Shown: piece by piece, positions 1-9,345 of the stretch
Layout: each line of letters begins with the position of its first letter
Numbering within the stretch: position 1 is the first letter of the stretch
NCBI GenBank assembly: GCA_021738725.1
Contig: JAIPBE010000003.1
Coordinates: 118,033-182,032, forward strand
DNA from: Saprospiraceae bacterium
GTDB taxonomy: Bacteria; Bacteroidota; Bacteroidia; Chitinophagales; Saprospiraceae
Direction of reading: 5' to 3'
Length of the DNA stretch: 64,000 nt
Translations under genes and position numbers: made by a program
The notes under the pieces: generated by a model
What the model saw: only the letters and a program-made list of their open reading frames with translations
What the model was told of the DNA's origin: nothing
The model's database searches: none

Positions 1-1718
1 TCCGCTTCCAAAAGGATCTTCTCCAACAATTTGTCGATGTTCAATCCCTGCTTGGCCGAGATATCCTGCGACTGATATTTACCTCCCCACTCTTCGACGA
101 GCAGGTTCATATTGGCTAGAGCTTCTTTGATCTTTTCCGGATTCGCACCGTCCTTGTCGATCTTGTTGATGGCAAATACGAGTGGCACTCCCGCTGCTTG
201 CGCGTGGCTGATGGCTTCCTTCGTCTGCGGCATGATATTGTCATCCGCTGCGATCACGATCACTGCTACGTCCGTCACCTTGGCACCCCTGGCCCGCATA
301 GCGGTAAAGGCCTCGTGACCCGGGGTATCCAGGAAGGTGATTTTTTTATCGTCCGGACCTACAGATACTTCATAAGCACCAATGTGCTGGGTGATTCCCC
401 CGGCCTCACCAGAAACAACATTTGCACTCCGGATATAGTCCAGAAGAGATGTTTTTCCGTGGTCAACGTGTCCCATGACTGTGACAATGGGTGCCCGTGG
501 GATCAGATCTGCCGGATCATCCTCTTCCTCTTCGATCTCTACGATCTGGTCCTCTGCACTAATGAATTCAACCTCATGTTCGAATTCATTGGCCACAAAT
601 TCAATGATCTCCGCATCCAGACGCTGGTTGATCGATACGATGACACCCAAATTGAAACAGGTCGTAATGACCTCAGTGGGCGACACATTCAACAGACCTG
701 CCAGCTCAGAAACAGAGATAAACTCCGTCACTTGCAGTTTTTCTTCGCCAGTCACCTGGTCTCTCATCTCCGCTTTTTCGCGGAGTACTTCTCGCTTGTC
801 CCGACGGATCTTTTGACGCTTCTTCTTGCCGCCACCACCGAGACGCGCCATGGTTGCCTTGATCTTTTCCTCGATCTCCTTTTTACTGACCTCCTTCGGT
901 TGGTCATCACGGCGGCGTGCTCCTGTTCCTCCCCTGGCAGCTCCTCCGGCTCCTCCGGCTCCTCCGGATCCTCCGCTATCGCCTGTGGCGATCTTCTTAC
1001 GTTTGCGTTTGCGTTTCTTCGCATCCGCATCCGATGAAGCCACCGGCTTCGGATCTTCTTTCGCTTCGCGCTTTTTGGGGCCGAACTTGGAGGCATCGAT
1101 CTTGCCCAGGATCTTCAAACCCTTGAGTTGAGGCGCCTCTGCCTTAATCAGCTGATTTTCGTCAGCGACCGTGGTGGGCGGCTCTACTTTAGCAGGTGCA
1201 GGTGTGCCGGTGGGCGCTTCGGCAGCTGGCGATTCAACCGGAGCAGGTTCTTTCGAAGGTGCAACAGGCGTTTCCTCCTCATTTTTCTTCGGGGCAGGCT
1301 TTGGCTTTCTCGAGAGATCGATTTTACCAACAACTTTCAGTTTCGCTTCATGTTTGACGCGGAACACATCCCCTTTGGCAGGCGTCTCCGTTTCAGCCGG
1401 GGCTACTGGTACTTCTGGTTCGACAGGCCCGGGTTTTTCGACGGGTGGAACCGATGCCGGTTTCTCGACTACGACTTCTGCCGGTTTTTCCACAGGTACC
1501 TCCTTGGCAGGGGTACGGGTGCCCAAAACCAACTGGTCAGCCTGCTCCTTGATGTCCATGGACTTCTTGAATTCACGCATGAGCTCTTGATACATCTCAT
1601 CCGTGATCTTTGCCGTCGGTTTACTCTCGACTTCAAAGCCAGCCTTATGAAGGTGTTCCACAACAGTGGACAGACCTACATTAAATTCCTTTGCAACTAT
1701 AACGAGCCTCTTCTCCAT
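1..1718 (-). CDS. infB: Translation initiation factor IF-2 (partial, runs off left edge)
   Basis: GTPase that brings initiator tRNA to the 30S ribosome. The frame is open from an ATG at 1718 to the window edge, giving about 572 N-terminal residues. It begins [15 protein letters not shown] (IF2-N fold). A long Pro/Glu/Ala/Lys linker with a Gly-rich tract ([17 protein letters not shown]) and basic runs follows. A second IF2-N-like segment and the start of the GTPase domain come next: P-loop [15 protein letters not shown] (G3) and NKID (G4). The long linker is usual in Bacteroidota IF-2. It is the last visible gene of rimP-nusA-infB, about 100 bp after nusA. The C-terminal domains lie outside the window. 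Confidence 0.97.
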   Translation of the reverse strand, partial: MEKRLVIVAKEFNVGLSTVVEHLHKAGFEVESKPTAKITDEMYQELMREFKKSMDIKEQADQLVLGTRTPAKEVPVEKPAEVVVEKPASVPPVEKPGPVEPEVPVAPAETETPAKGDVFRVKHEAKLKVVGKIDLSRKPKPAPKKNEEETPVAPSKEPAPVESPAAEAPTGTPAPAKVEPPTTVADENQLIKAEAPQLKGLKILGKIDASKFGPKKREAKEDPKPVASSDADAKKRKRKRKKIATGDSGGSGGAGGAGGAARGGTGARRRDDQPKEVSKKEIEEKIKATMARLGGGGKKKRQKIRRDKREVLREKAEMRDQVTGEEKLQVTEFISVSELAGLLNVSPTEVITTCFNLGVIVSINQRLDAEIIEFVANEFEHEVEFISAEDQIVEIEEEEDDPADLIPRAPIVTVMGHVDHGKTSLLDYIRSANVVSGEAGGITQHIGAYEVSVGPDDKKITFLDTPGHEAFTAMRARGAKVTDVAVIVIAADDNIMPQTKEAISHAQAAGVPLVFAINKIDKDGANPEKIKEALANMNLLVEEWGGKYQSQDISAKQGLNIDKLLEKILLEA

Positions 1719-1817
1719 TTACTGGTTTTGGTCGGAAACTCCATATTCTTTGGAGTTCTGACTGCTTACAAATGTACATCCATTTTGGCGTTCCACATGA
1801 AGTGGTACCCAGGCGGA

Positions 1818-3077
1818 TCAAGCCTCTTCTGTTGTACTGCGCTCCTCATCAAATTCTTCCTCCAGGATCTTCATGACATCCTGAACGGTTTCTTCTTCAA
1901 GGTCCGTCCGACGGATCAACTCTTCAGCACTCAAGGCAAGGACACTTTTTGCCGTGTCACAACCGATCGCCTTCAATGCATCAATGACCCATGCTTCGAT
2001 CTCATCTGAGAATTCATCAAGATCGACATCCTCCATTTCATAATCCACATTGTTCCGATAGACATCGATCTCATATCCTGTCAACTTGGAAGCCAACTTG
2101 ATATTAGCTCCTCCGCGACCGATAGCCAGGGAGACCTGGTCCGGATCCAGATAAACTGATGCACGCATATTCTCCTGATCCAGTTCGATCGAACTGATCT
2201 TCGCAGGGGTCAATGCCCTCTGTATGTAGAGATTGGTATTGTTAGTAAAGTTGACAATATCAATATTCTCATTCCGCAATTCACGGACGATCCCGTGGAT
2301 ACGCGAACCTTTCATACCAACACATGCACCTACCGGATCGATCCGATCATCATAGGATTCAACGGCCACCTTGGCGCGTTCACCCGGGATACGGACGATA
2401 TTGCGCACGGTGATCAAACCATCTTCGATCTCTGGCACTTCCTGTTCCATCAGTTTCTCCAGGAAGGTATTCTCTGTTCTGGACAGGATAATGACCGGAT
2501 TATTATTGCGCAACTCCACTTTCTTGATAATGGCGCGCACCATATCACCTTTACGGAAAAAGTCACCACGGATCATTTCATTCCGAGGCAGGACAAGTTC
2601 ATTGTTGGTTGCATCGTCGATCACCAGAATATCTCTCTTCATGATCTGATTCACTTCACAGATCACCATTTCACCTACCCGATCACTGTAGCGACGATAC
2701 ACTTCATCTTTCTCCAGTTCCATGATCCGGGAGATCAGGGTCTGACGAGCCGCCATGATCGCGCGTCGACCAAAATCTTCCAATTCCAGTTGCTCATAAC
2801 ACTCTTCTCCGACCTCATAGTCCGAGTCAATGTCCAGCGCTTCTGAAACGGAGATCTGAGAACGCTCGTCTGTCACTTCACCATCTGGTACGATCTCCCG
2901 CACTCTCCAGAGTTCAAGGTCACCCTTGGTGGTATTGACGATTACGTCAAAGTTTTCGTCTGATCCATACTTCTTGCGGATCAATGTCCGAAAGACGTCT
3001 TCCAACACCCTGACCATTGTCGGGCGATCGATATTCTTCCCGGCCTTAAACTCCGAAAAGGATTCTACCAGTTTCAT
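1818..3077 (-). CDS. nusA: Transcription termination/antitermination factor NusA
   Basis: NusA binds RNA polymerase and controls pausing, termination and antitermination. The 419 residues show the NusA N-terminal domain (about 1-130), an S1 domain (about 135-200), and two KH domains with GACVGMKGSRIHGI near 255 and GRGGANIKLASKL near 325. The acidic C-terminal tail ends in EERSTTEEA. The ATG at 3077 lies 17 nt after the rimP stop, so the two are probably cotranscribed. Bacteroidota NusA proteins of this length are normal. Because NusA regulates its own operon in E. coli, the terminator-like hairpin ahead of rimP is relevant to this gene. Confidence 0.97.
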   Translation of the reverse strand: MKLVESFSEFKAGKNIDRPTMVRVLEDVFRTLIRKKYGSDENFDVIVNTTKGDLELWRVREIVPDGEVTDERSQISVSEALDIDSDYEVGEECYEQLELEDFGRRAIMAARQTLISRIMELEKDEVYRRYSDRVGEMVICEVNQIMKRDILVIDDATNNELVLPRNEMIRGDFFRKGDMVRAIIKKVELRNNNPVIILSRTENTFLEKLMEQEVPEIEDGLITVRNIVRIPGERAKVAVESYDDRIDPVGACVGMKGSRIHGIVRELRNENIDIVNFTNNTNLYIQRALTPAKISSIELDQENMRASVYLDPDQVSLAIGRGGANIKLASKLTGYEIDVYRNNVDYEMEDVDLDEFSDEIEAWVIDALKAIGCDTAKSVLALSAEELIRRTDLEEETVQDVMKILEEEFDEERSTTEEA

Positions 3078-3094
3078 AATCTATGGTTGTGCGA

Positions 3095-3571
3095 TTATTT
3101 AAAGGATAGTTTCACATTGCTTTCCTGAATGTCAGACAACGGTATGCTCCGTTCCTGAATTTCTTTTTTCTTTCCCTTGACTTTCAGTGTCTCAGTCAAA
3201 ACGATGTCCTCCGCATGTACTGCTTTCAGGACGCCGCTGATCTTGTCTCCGTTTTTCAGGGTGACCTCCAGTGTCCGGCCAACATGTTTTGCATATTGGC
3301 GATCGAAGCGCAAGGGCCTGGTAGCTCCTGGAGAAGATACGTCAAGGGTATAGTCTTCTCCCAACTGTCCACCCTCATCGAGCAGACCTTCCAGATAGCG
3401 ACTCATGTCTCTGCAAGTCGCCAGTGTGATCCCGGAATCCCCATCCATAAAGACCTCCACTTTTTTTCCCCCGGACACCACTACCTCCAAAAGGAAATAG
3501 GAATGCCACTCAGGTTCCTGAAGTCGGGCTTCCACCCAGGTGCGAATGAGTTTTTCCGGATTCATTGACAT
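3095..3571 (-). CDS. rimP: Ribosome maturation factor RimP
   Basis: RimP assists 30S subunit maturation. The protein is 156-158 residues. ATGs lie at 3571 (MSMNPEK) and 3565 (MNPEK), and nothing decides between them. The core shows the RimP signature: VFMDGDSGITLATCRDMSRYL, then LDVSSPGATRPLR, where the family has LEVSSPGxxRPL, then an Sm-like C-terminal half rich in Lys. The frame stays open upstream to 4090, but that stretch is antisense to nadE and has no RimP similarity, so a long N-terminal extension is rejected. It is the first gene of the operon. The start sits directly after a perfect terminator-like hairpin. Confidence 0.93.
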   Translation of the reverse strand: MSMNPEKLIRTWVEARLQEPEWHSYFLLEVVVSGGKKVEVFMDGDSGITLATCRDMSRYLEGLLDEGGQLGEDYTLDVSSPGATRPLRFDRQYAKHVGRTLEVTLKNGDKISGVLKAVHAEDIVLTETLKVKGKKKEIQERSIPLSDIQESNVKLSFK

Positions 3572-3579
3572 AACAAAAA

Positions 3580-3602
3580 GAGGGAACCGGATTGGTTCCC
3601 TC
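3580..3602 (-). terminator. Intrinsic-terminator-like hairpin in the rimP leader (attenuator candidate)
   Basis: On the minus strand a perfect 9-bp stem, GAGGGAACC with GGTTCCCTC and a 5-nt loop, is followed at once by five T (complement of 3575-3579). The rimP ATG follows at 3571. The hairpin lies downstream of the predicted operon promoter (3623-3654), so every transcript from that promoter would have to pass it. An attenuation role is inferred from this position. Confidence 0.75.
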
Positions 3603-3622
3603 CCTACATCTTCTTGTTGGTG

Positions 3623-3654
3623 CAAATGTACGGATTGTCTGGCTATTGACCAAA
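3623..3654 (-). promoter_or_regulatory. Bacteroidota-type promoter for rimP-nusA-infB
   Basis: Minus strand TTTG (complement of 3651-3654), a 20-nt spacer, then TACATTTG (complement of 3623-3630). This matches the Bacteroidota consensus TTTG-N19-TAnnTTTG with an exact -7 box. Transcription should start near 3616-3618, about 45 nt before the rimP start codon. Confidence 0.7.
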
Positions 3655-3757
3655 TAATTTTCGGTGCTTGCCCCTTTTTCATGCTTTCTTTGATAAAGGT
3701 CATGCCCTTTTGCCTGAGTGCAGGTAATTTCGGACTTTCAAATAGATTCAGATCACT

Positions 3758-5395
3758 ATGCGTATTGCTCTCGCCCAACTGAATGTACACATTGGCAATT
3801 TTCAGGGAAATCTGGAAAAAATGATTGCCGCTATTGGGACTGCCCGGGATCAGGGAGCTGATATTGTCTGTTTTCCCGAACTGGTTGTCTGCGGATATCC
3901 GCCCAGGGATTTTCTGGACTTTGAGGATTTTATCGATCTGGCCGAAACATCCATTCAGAAGCTGGCAGTACACGCCACAGACATCGCCATCATCGTCGGC
4001 GCGCCCTCTCGCAATCCCGTCATCGAAGGGAAGGACCTGTACAATTCTGCCTTTTTCCTGGCTGACGGAATCATTCGTCATGTCCAGCACAAAACACTAC
4101 TGCCCAACTATGACGTGTTCGATGAATACCGCTATTTCGAGCCTGCTCATCAATATCAAACCGTTGAATTCAAGGGGAAAAAGATCGCCCTCAGTATCTG
4201 CGAGGATATTTGGAATGTCGGCAATGAAAACCCGCTTTACACAGTTTGCCCCCTGGATGAAATGATGTCCGAAGAGCCCGACCTGATCATCAACCTGTCC
4301 GCATCTCCTTTTTCATATAAACAGGCGAGTGAGCGGATCAAGGTGATCCGGGCCAACGTGGAACGTTACAATTTGCCGCTGTTCTATGTCAACCATGTCG
4401 GGGCACAAACCGAGTTGCTCTTTGATGGCGGGTCGGTGGTGATGGGTCCTCAGGGCCGGGTCTTTGCTGAAATGCCCTATTTTGAAGAATCGATCCAAAC
4501 CTTTGATCTGCAAGAGGTCATGACTGGAGAGGGGACCGGAGAACAGCCCAAGGAAAAGATGGCTCTGATCCACGACGGACTGGTCATGGGTCTCAAAAAC
4601 TATTTCCATAAACTGGGATTCACCAAAGCCATTCTCGGATTATCCGGTGGGATCGATTCGGCAGTCACAGCTGCTTTGGCCGTTCGGGCACTTGGACCAG
4701 AAAATGTCTCAGGGATCTTGATGCCATCCACGTTTTCCTCTGATCATTCTGTTGACGATGCCCGTAAACTGGCCAAACGGTTGGGAATATCATATGAGAT
4801 CATCCCCATCGCTCCGGGGTATGACACCATGCTGTCCGTACTGCAACCCTATTTCGGTGACAAACCCTTTGATGTGACCGAGGAGAATCTCCAGGCCAGG
4901 CTACGCGGGATGATCCTGATGGCCTTTTCCAATAAATTCGGCCCTATTCTGCTGAACACCACCAATAAGAGCGAGATGGCCGTCGGGTACGGCACGCTTT
5001 ACGGTGATCTCTGTGGCGGACTCTCCGTTCTGGGTGATGTGTATAAAACAGAAGTCTATGCATTGGCCCGGTATATCAACAAGGATGAGGAGGTCATCCC
5101 GGAAAATTCCATCGTAAAGCCCCCATCGGCTGAATTGAGACCCGATCAGAAGGACAGCGACAGCTTGCCGGATTATGGTATTCTGGATCAGATCCTCTAC
5201 CAGTATATCGAGGGTCATCAGAGTCCGGAAGACATCATTGAAACAGGTTTTGATGAGCTGTTGGTACGGCGCGTATTGCGAATGGTGAACATCAATGAAT
5301 TCAAGCGACATCAAACAGCCCCGGTGCTCCGCGTATCCACCAAGGCCTTCGGAATGGGTCGACGGATGCCTATTGTCGGGAAATATCTGGCCTGA
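3758..5395 (+). CDS. nadE: Glutamine-dependent NAD+ synthetase
   Basis: Makes NAD+ from deamido-NAD+, ATP and glutamine-derived ammonia in the cytoplasm. The 545 residues hold an N-terminal nitrilase-type glutaminase (about 1-255) with the Glu of FPELVVCGYP, the Lys of KTLLPNYDVFDE and the Cys of ICEDIW. A C-terminal synthetase domain follows, with the P-loop LSGGIDSAVTAAL near residue 295 and NKSEMAVGYGTLYGD. Length fits the two-domain bacterial form. The ATG at 3758 opens directly into the nitrilase fold. It is divergent from rimP and ends with TGA, which shows that TGA is a working stop codon in this genome. Confidence 0.97.
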   Translation: MRIALAQLNVHIGNFQGNLEKMIAAIGTARDQGADIVCFPELVVCGYPPRDFLDFEDFIDLAETSIQKLAVHATDIAIIVGAPSRNPVIEGKDLYNSAFFLADGIIRHVQHKTLLPNYDVFDEYRYFEPAHQYQTVEFKGKKIALSICEDIWNVGNENPLYTVCPLDEMMSEEPDLIINLSASPFSYKQASERIKVIRANVERYNLPLFYVNHVGAQTELLFDGGSVVMGPQGRVFAEMPYFEESIQTFDLQEVMTGEGTGEQPKEKMALIHDGLVMGLKNYFHKLGFTKAILGLSGGIDSAVTAALAVRALGPENVSGILMPSTFSSDHSVDDARKLAKRLGISYEIIPIAPGYDTMLSVLQPYFGDKPFDVTEENLQARLRGMILMAFSNKFGPILLNTTNKSEMAVGYGTLYGDLCGGLSVLGDVYKTEVYALARYINKDEEVIPENSIVKPPSAELRPDQKDSDSLPDYGILDQILYQYIEGHQSPEDIIETGFDELLVRRVLRMVNINEFKRHQTAPVLRVSTKAFGMGRRMPIVGKYLA

Positions 5396-5433
5396 CCCTT
5401 TGGTGTCTGAGGTGTTAAAACAATCACGGACCG

Positions 5434-5463
5434 TTGTAAAGCCGATCAACCTCGTTACTTTTG
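5434..5463 (+). promoter_or_regulatory. Bacteroidota-type promoter, possibly giving a leaderless mRNA
   Basis: TTG at 5434-5436, a 19-nt spacer and TACTTTTG at 5456-5463 match the TTG/TTTG-N19-TAnnTTTG consensus. The ATG of the next gene is only 4 nt after the -7 box, so the transcript would start at or very near the start codon. Confidence 0.7.
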
Positions 5464-5467
5464 AAGG

Positions 5468-5884
5468 ATGAAAGGATTCTCTTTTTGTACACAAGCGATC
5501 TGTATTTCCTTCTGTCTGATGGCAGTCTCGCCCTTCGTTTCGCAGGCACAGCAGGTCGTCTTTCAGGAAGAGCCTGATATCCGCTCTATGATCGATCGGT
5601 ATGTCCAATCCAATCGGAGTCCAGACCGACTGATCGATGTATGGAAGATCCAAATCTCGGCGACAGTCGACCGGAGGCAAATGGAGCAAGCTAAAAACGT
5701 TTTCAGACAACGTTACCCGGGGTATGATCTGAATGCCACATATGCAGAGCCCTATTACAAGCTACAGGTGGGTGCCTACTTTGAAAAGCGCAAAGCGCAA
5801 GCTGTGGCTTATAAGCTCAAGCAATACTACCCCGGGGCTTATTTGACCCATGACAAGGTGAAGCTCTCCGAGCTGACCGATTGA
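5468..5884 (+). CDS. Secreted SPOR-like domain protein
   Basis: A 138-residue exported protein of unknown precise role. Residues 1-28 form a signal peptide (hydrophobic CISFCLMAVSPFVSQAQQ, cleavage near AQA/QQ). Residues about 60-138 contain two beta-strand-like units, VWKIQISATVDRRQMEQAK and YYKLQVGAYFEKRKAQAV, followed by YPGAYLTHDKVKL. This resembles a SPOR peptidoglycan-binding domain, whose members typically show such xVQVGAF motifs. It lies 7 nt upstream of rodA, so a cell-wall role is plausible but inferred. Its promoter would give a leaderless mRNA. Confidence 0.75.
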   Translation: MKGFSFCTQAICISFCLMAVSPFVSQAQQVVFQEEPDIRSMIDRYVQSNRSPDRLIDVWKIQISATVDRRQMEQAKNVFRQRYPGYDLNATYAEPYYKLQVGAYFEKRKAQAVAYKLKQYYPGAYLTHDKVKLSELTD

Positions 5885-5891
5885 ACAAGAT

Positions 5892-7295
5892 ATGCTGCAA
5901 CCCAAACGAAAGCGATTTGACGGGCTGCTCCTGATCCTGTATGTCAATCTATTGATCATCGGGCTGTTCATGATCTACTCGTCCAGCCAAACAGGAGGAG
6001 AAGCCATTGATCTGATGAATCTTCAGTCATCCCTGGGGCGGCAGATGTTGTTCTCAGGCGTCTCCCTGGTGGCGATCCTGTTTATTATGACCATCTCCAC
6101 TGAATTCTGGAAAACCTTTGCCGCTTCGATCTATGTGATCTCGATCATCGGCTTGATCCTGGTGCTCTTTCTGGGATCAGAGATCAAAGGTGCTCGCTCC
6201 TGGTTTGCATTGGGTCCATTCTCCTTTCAGCCAGCTGAGTTTGCCAAGCTGGGCACACTCCTCTTGTTGTCTTCCTTCCTGAGCAATTTTCGGACAGACC
6301 TCGATGAACTCAAATATCAGGGCATCGCCTTACTCATCCTGATCCTGCCCATCAGTTTGATACTGTTGCAACCCGACGCCGGATCAGCTCTCATTTTCAT
6401 TGCTATGTTAATCCCTCTCTACAGGGCTGGATTTCCGGCAGGATACTTCATTTTGGGAGGATTGATGGCCAGTGTCTTTGTGCTGGCATTGGTGCTACCT
6501 ATCGATATAATGCTCTTTTGCATATTGTTTATCGGCCTGGCCAGTCTGATGCTCAGCTTTGATCGAAAATATCAGTGGATGATCGCTCTGACCTTACTGG
6601 GGATCGTATCCATCATCTCCTGGCAGGAGGAATTTGCAGGGTTGTTAACGGGGCTGCTCGGCCTGTTTTGGATTATTCTTGGCATACTGGCTTATCGGGA
6701 AGGGCGTGGACGATATCTGGTTTTTGTCAGTATTCTAATGATCATTTGCGCCACACTGGCTTTTTCGTCCTTTTATGTTTACAATAATGTTCTTCAGCCA
6801 CACCAACAAGAGCGGCTGGATGTATGGTTGAACCCTCAGAAGTGCGACCCTCGGGGCGCTCTGTATAATGTCCTTCAATCAAAACTGGCCATCGCATCTG
6901 GAGGGCTGGAGGGAAAAGGATTCCTGGAAGGGAACATCACGAAATTGAACTATGTCCCCGAACAAACAACAGATTTCATCTTCTGTGCAGTCGGCGAAGA
7001 GCAGGGTTTTATTGGCACATTCGGGGTCATCTTGTTATTTACCCTGCTCGTCCTGCGCCTGGTTCAGATCGCAGAGCGACAGCGCACCGATTTTTCCCGG
7101 TTTTTCATCTATGGCGTAGCTGGTATCATCTTTATCCACTATTTTATCAACCTGGGGATGACCATGGGACTGGTACCTGTCATCGGCATCCCGCTACCCT
7201 TCTTGAGTTATGGTGGTTCATCCCTCCTCTTCTTCAGCGTTCTGATCGCCATTGTTCTCAAACTTGATTTCGGCAACCGGCTTCGGCAAGGTTAG
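5892..7295 (+). CDS. rodA: RodA/FtsW-family peptidoglycan glycosyltransferase
   Basis: SEDS-family integral membrane enzyme that polymerises lipid II; RodA members serve cell elongation. The 467 residues contain about ten hydrophobic segments. They open with GLFMIYSSSQTGG, and contain GSEIKGARSWFALGPFSFQPAEFAKL (family motif around the first loop), QPDAGSALIF, and the C-terminal VIGIPLPFLSYGGSSLLFF. An extra hydrophobic stretch near 200-300 makes it longer than E. coli RodA (370 residues), as in other Bacteroidota. RodA is preferred over FtsW because division-cluster neighbours are absent; the family call is firmer than the subtype. Confidence 0.88.
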   Translation: MLQPKRKRFDGLLLILYVNLLIIGLFMIYSSSQTGGEAIDLMNLQSSLGRQMLFSGVSLVAILFIMTISTEFWKTFAASIYVISIIGLILVLFLGSEIKGARSWFALGPFSFQPAEFAKLGTLLLLSSFLSNFRTDLDELKYQGIALLILILPISLILLQPDAGSALIFIAMLIPLYRAGFPAGYFILGGLMASVFVLALVLPIDIMLFCILFIGLASLMLSFDRKYQWMIALTLLGIVSIISWQEEFAGLLTGLLGLFWIILGILAYREGRGRYLVFVSILMIICATLAFSSFYVYNNVLQPHQQERLDVWLNPQKCDPRGALYNVLQSKLAIASGGLEGKGFLEGNITKLNYVPEQTTDFIFCAVGEEQGFIGTFGVILLFTLLVLRLVQIAERQRTDFSRFFIYGVAGIIFIHYFINLGMTMGLVPVIGIPLPFLSYGGSSLLFFSVLIAIVLKLDFGNRLRQG

Positions 7296-9082
7296 GGTGT
7301 AATCCCAGAATAAGGTCGTAGCATCCAGTCCACCCGAGCCGGCACGGCCAGAATCGGATAGCGTCGATGAGTGGGTTCATAGTATGGGGAATGCCTGTAG
7401 ATCCAATCCAGGATAGATTCTGAATCCGCCTTCCATTCAGGATGTTCGACCAGGGCCTGGTCCAATTCCTTTTGCATGGCCGGATGATCTCCCAACCATG
7501 CTGCTGCCAGATCTTCAAAAACATAGGCTGAGAAATACTCCTTCTGATTGATGATACCATCCATAAAGTTCCAGGCAAACCAGCTGTCGGGCGCTCGTGG
7601 ATCCATAGTGGCCATCAGATAAGCAATCGCATGTTGATCGGCCGGAATCCAAAGATCACCTGTTCTGACTCGCGTTTCTTCCATCCGCTCATCCACTTGC
7701 ACATTCATATGCGGAAAGTGGCCTTCGTACGGTTGGGGTGACGTTTTTTCCTGTCTGATATAGTACACCGGAGCCCGAAGAACAGTATCGCGATCGATGC
7801 GAAACATAACCACATGATTGACCGCCAATCGCTCGATGATTTCGGTCCAGGATTGGGGGAGGATCCAGCCAATGGGTCGATGGATCTCCGCAACAGAGCG
7901 ATACCGAGGAAAATACGGGATCATCCGTTCGAATGGACGGCTTCGATCATAGTACAACCGATCCAATCCTGTGACCTGGCTCCTCTTGTACCCATGTTGA
8001 AAACCACGAAATAACAGTGAATCTGGTCGACTTGTATCCAATGTCCATTGGATCGGCCAGACAGCCTGTTCCTGGACTTGTTTTCGACCAGTCACCCGAG
8101 CCTCATGGAGGGGCACCCGCAATTGAGCAGCCAGCCGAAGCAGCGATCGCAGAAACCAATATGTACTGCGCACTCGATCCGGAAAGGGTTTGAGCATATG
8201 GGTCTCTGGCATAAATCCAAGGCACTGAAACAAGGCCGCGTATCAGGTAGAATACCGGGGCAGATCCAGGAATCCATGAATGCCTGTTTCGGGCGGGCCA
8301 TCTGTATGGACATATGGGGTCATGGGCCATCCGACATCGTCCATGGATCGGTACAGTTCGGGAAGGAGGACCGTTTGCTGAAATTCAGCCAGGGCCGAAG
8401 GAAGCTTATCGGGTTGGGTTGCAATGACCGTGATCGTAGCCTGATAATCGGCGCCATTTGAGGTATGGGTATCAACAAACAGGTCTGGATCCCACTTTTG
8501 AAACAACCGGGAAAACGTGAGGGCATTTCGCGAATCGCATTTGACAAAGTCCCGGTTCAGATCCAGATTGCAACCATTGCCTCGAAAGCCCTGCAGTCGG
8601 GGTCCATCCTGATTGGCCCGATAGGTGGGACTCCTGGCCAACCCTCCGTCGGCATTGTAATACGGTAGGATCACGATGACCACGTCCTGGAGGACCTTTT
8701 GTAACGCCGGCTGAAAAACCAGGTCTCTGGCCAACATCAGACAGGCATCCACTCCCTCAGATTCGCCGGGATGAATGGCATTATTGATCAGAACAACGGT
8801 TCTTCCACTGGCTTTGATCCGATCAGGATCCACCTCTCCATCCGCGGTAATCACGACTTCATACAAAGGCAGAAATCCATCCGATACTCCACAGATACGG
8901 GTGTGAACCGATGGAAAGGTGCGGGCCAAACGGTCGTAATAACCATGGGCCTCTTCCCGAGTGGCCGACCAGCTTGTATCGCGTTCAAAAGGCGTCTTCC
9001 AGGGATCTTCTTCAGATTGTCCATATCCTTGCCCTGCGTAGAAAAACATCAGGAACAGGCAGAAAGCATTCACAGTAGGCAT
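7292..9082 (-). pseudogene. M14-family zinc carboxypeptidase interrupted by an in-frame TGA
   Basis: Secreted metallopeptidase of about 595 codons. From the ATG at 9082 a signal peptide (MPTVNAFCLFLMFFYAGQGYGQ) is followed by the M14 zinc motif HPGE (about residues 104-107), NLDLNRDF and DTHTSNG (third ligand His, about 206). Codon 280 is TGA (complement of 8243-8245). The same frame then continues without another stop to 7292, with well-behaved protein sequence (YAALFQCLGFMPETHMLKPF). One base change (GGA to TGA would restore a Gly) explains the break. It may be a real nonsense mutation, a base error, or a strain-specific pseudogene. The first half keeps the zinc ligands. The stop overlaps the rodA end by 4 nt. 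Confidence 0.8.
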
Positions 9083-9193
9083 CGACCATAAGTTTGTGTT
9101 CAAGTTACTGTTTTTGGACACTCTTGGAGACTCGATGGCCGGTCGTCTGCAACTGCTATGATCCATAAAGTAGACCATCCTTTCCTCTGAAAG

Positions 9194-9235
9194 GACGGCT
9201 CGAGTGCTTCCTTTACCTCCCGGAAGACGGCTCGA
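9194..9235. repeat. Pair of 10-bp direct repeats between divergent genes
   Basis: The 10-mer GACGGCTCGA occurs at 9194-9203 and 9226-9235. The repeat starts are 32 bp apart, about three helical turns. The pair lies between the divergent starts of the peptidase (9082) and the ATPase (9346). This is the arrangement of an operator for a dimeric regulator, but no regulator is identified. Confidence 0.4.
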
Positions 9236-9345
9236 AAAATGAAGAATTGCAGGTTTGGCTACAGTGATCCCTCCGACCTTTTGGAAATGACCATGAGCAA
9301 CAAGCCATCCAAAGAAATGTATCTTAGCCGGGTATCCCTATTTCC

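Noticed and set aside
1740..1765. Small hairpin AACTCCA...TGGAGTT between nusA and infB
   Set aside because: Short stem without a T-run; too weak to call a terminator or attenuator.
198..2846. Plus-strand frames across infB and nusA
   Set aside because: They are antisense shadows of well-supported minus-strand genes and lack protein-like motifs.
3572..4090. Long N-terminal extension of RimP
   Set aside because: The extra frame is antisense to nadE, crosses the terminator hairpin and has no RimP-like sequence.
8243..8245. Selenocysteine at the TGA of the M14 peptidase
   Set aside because: M14 enzymes do not use selenocysteine, and no SECIS-like hairpin is evident after the codon.
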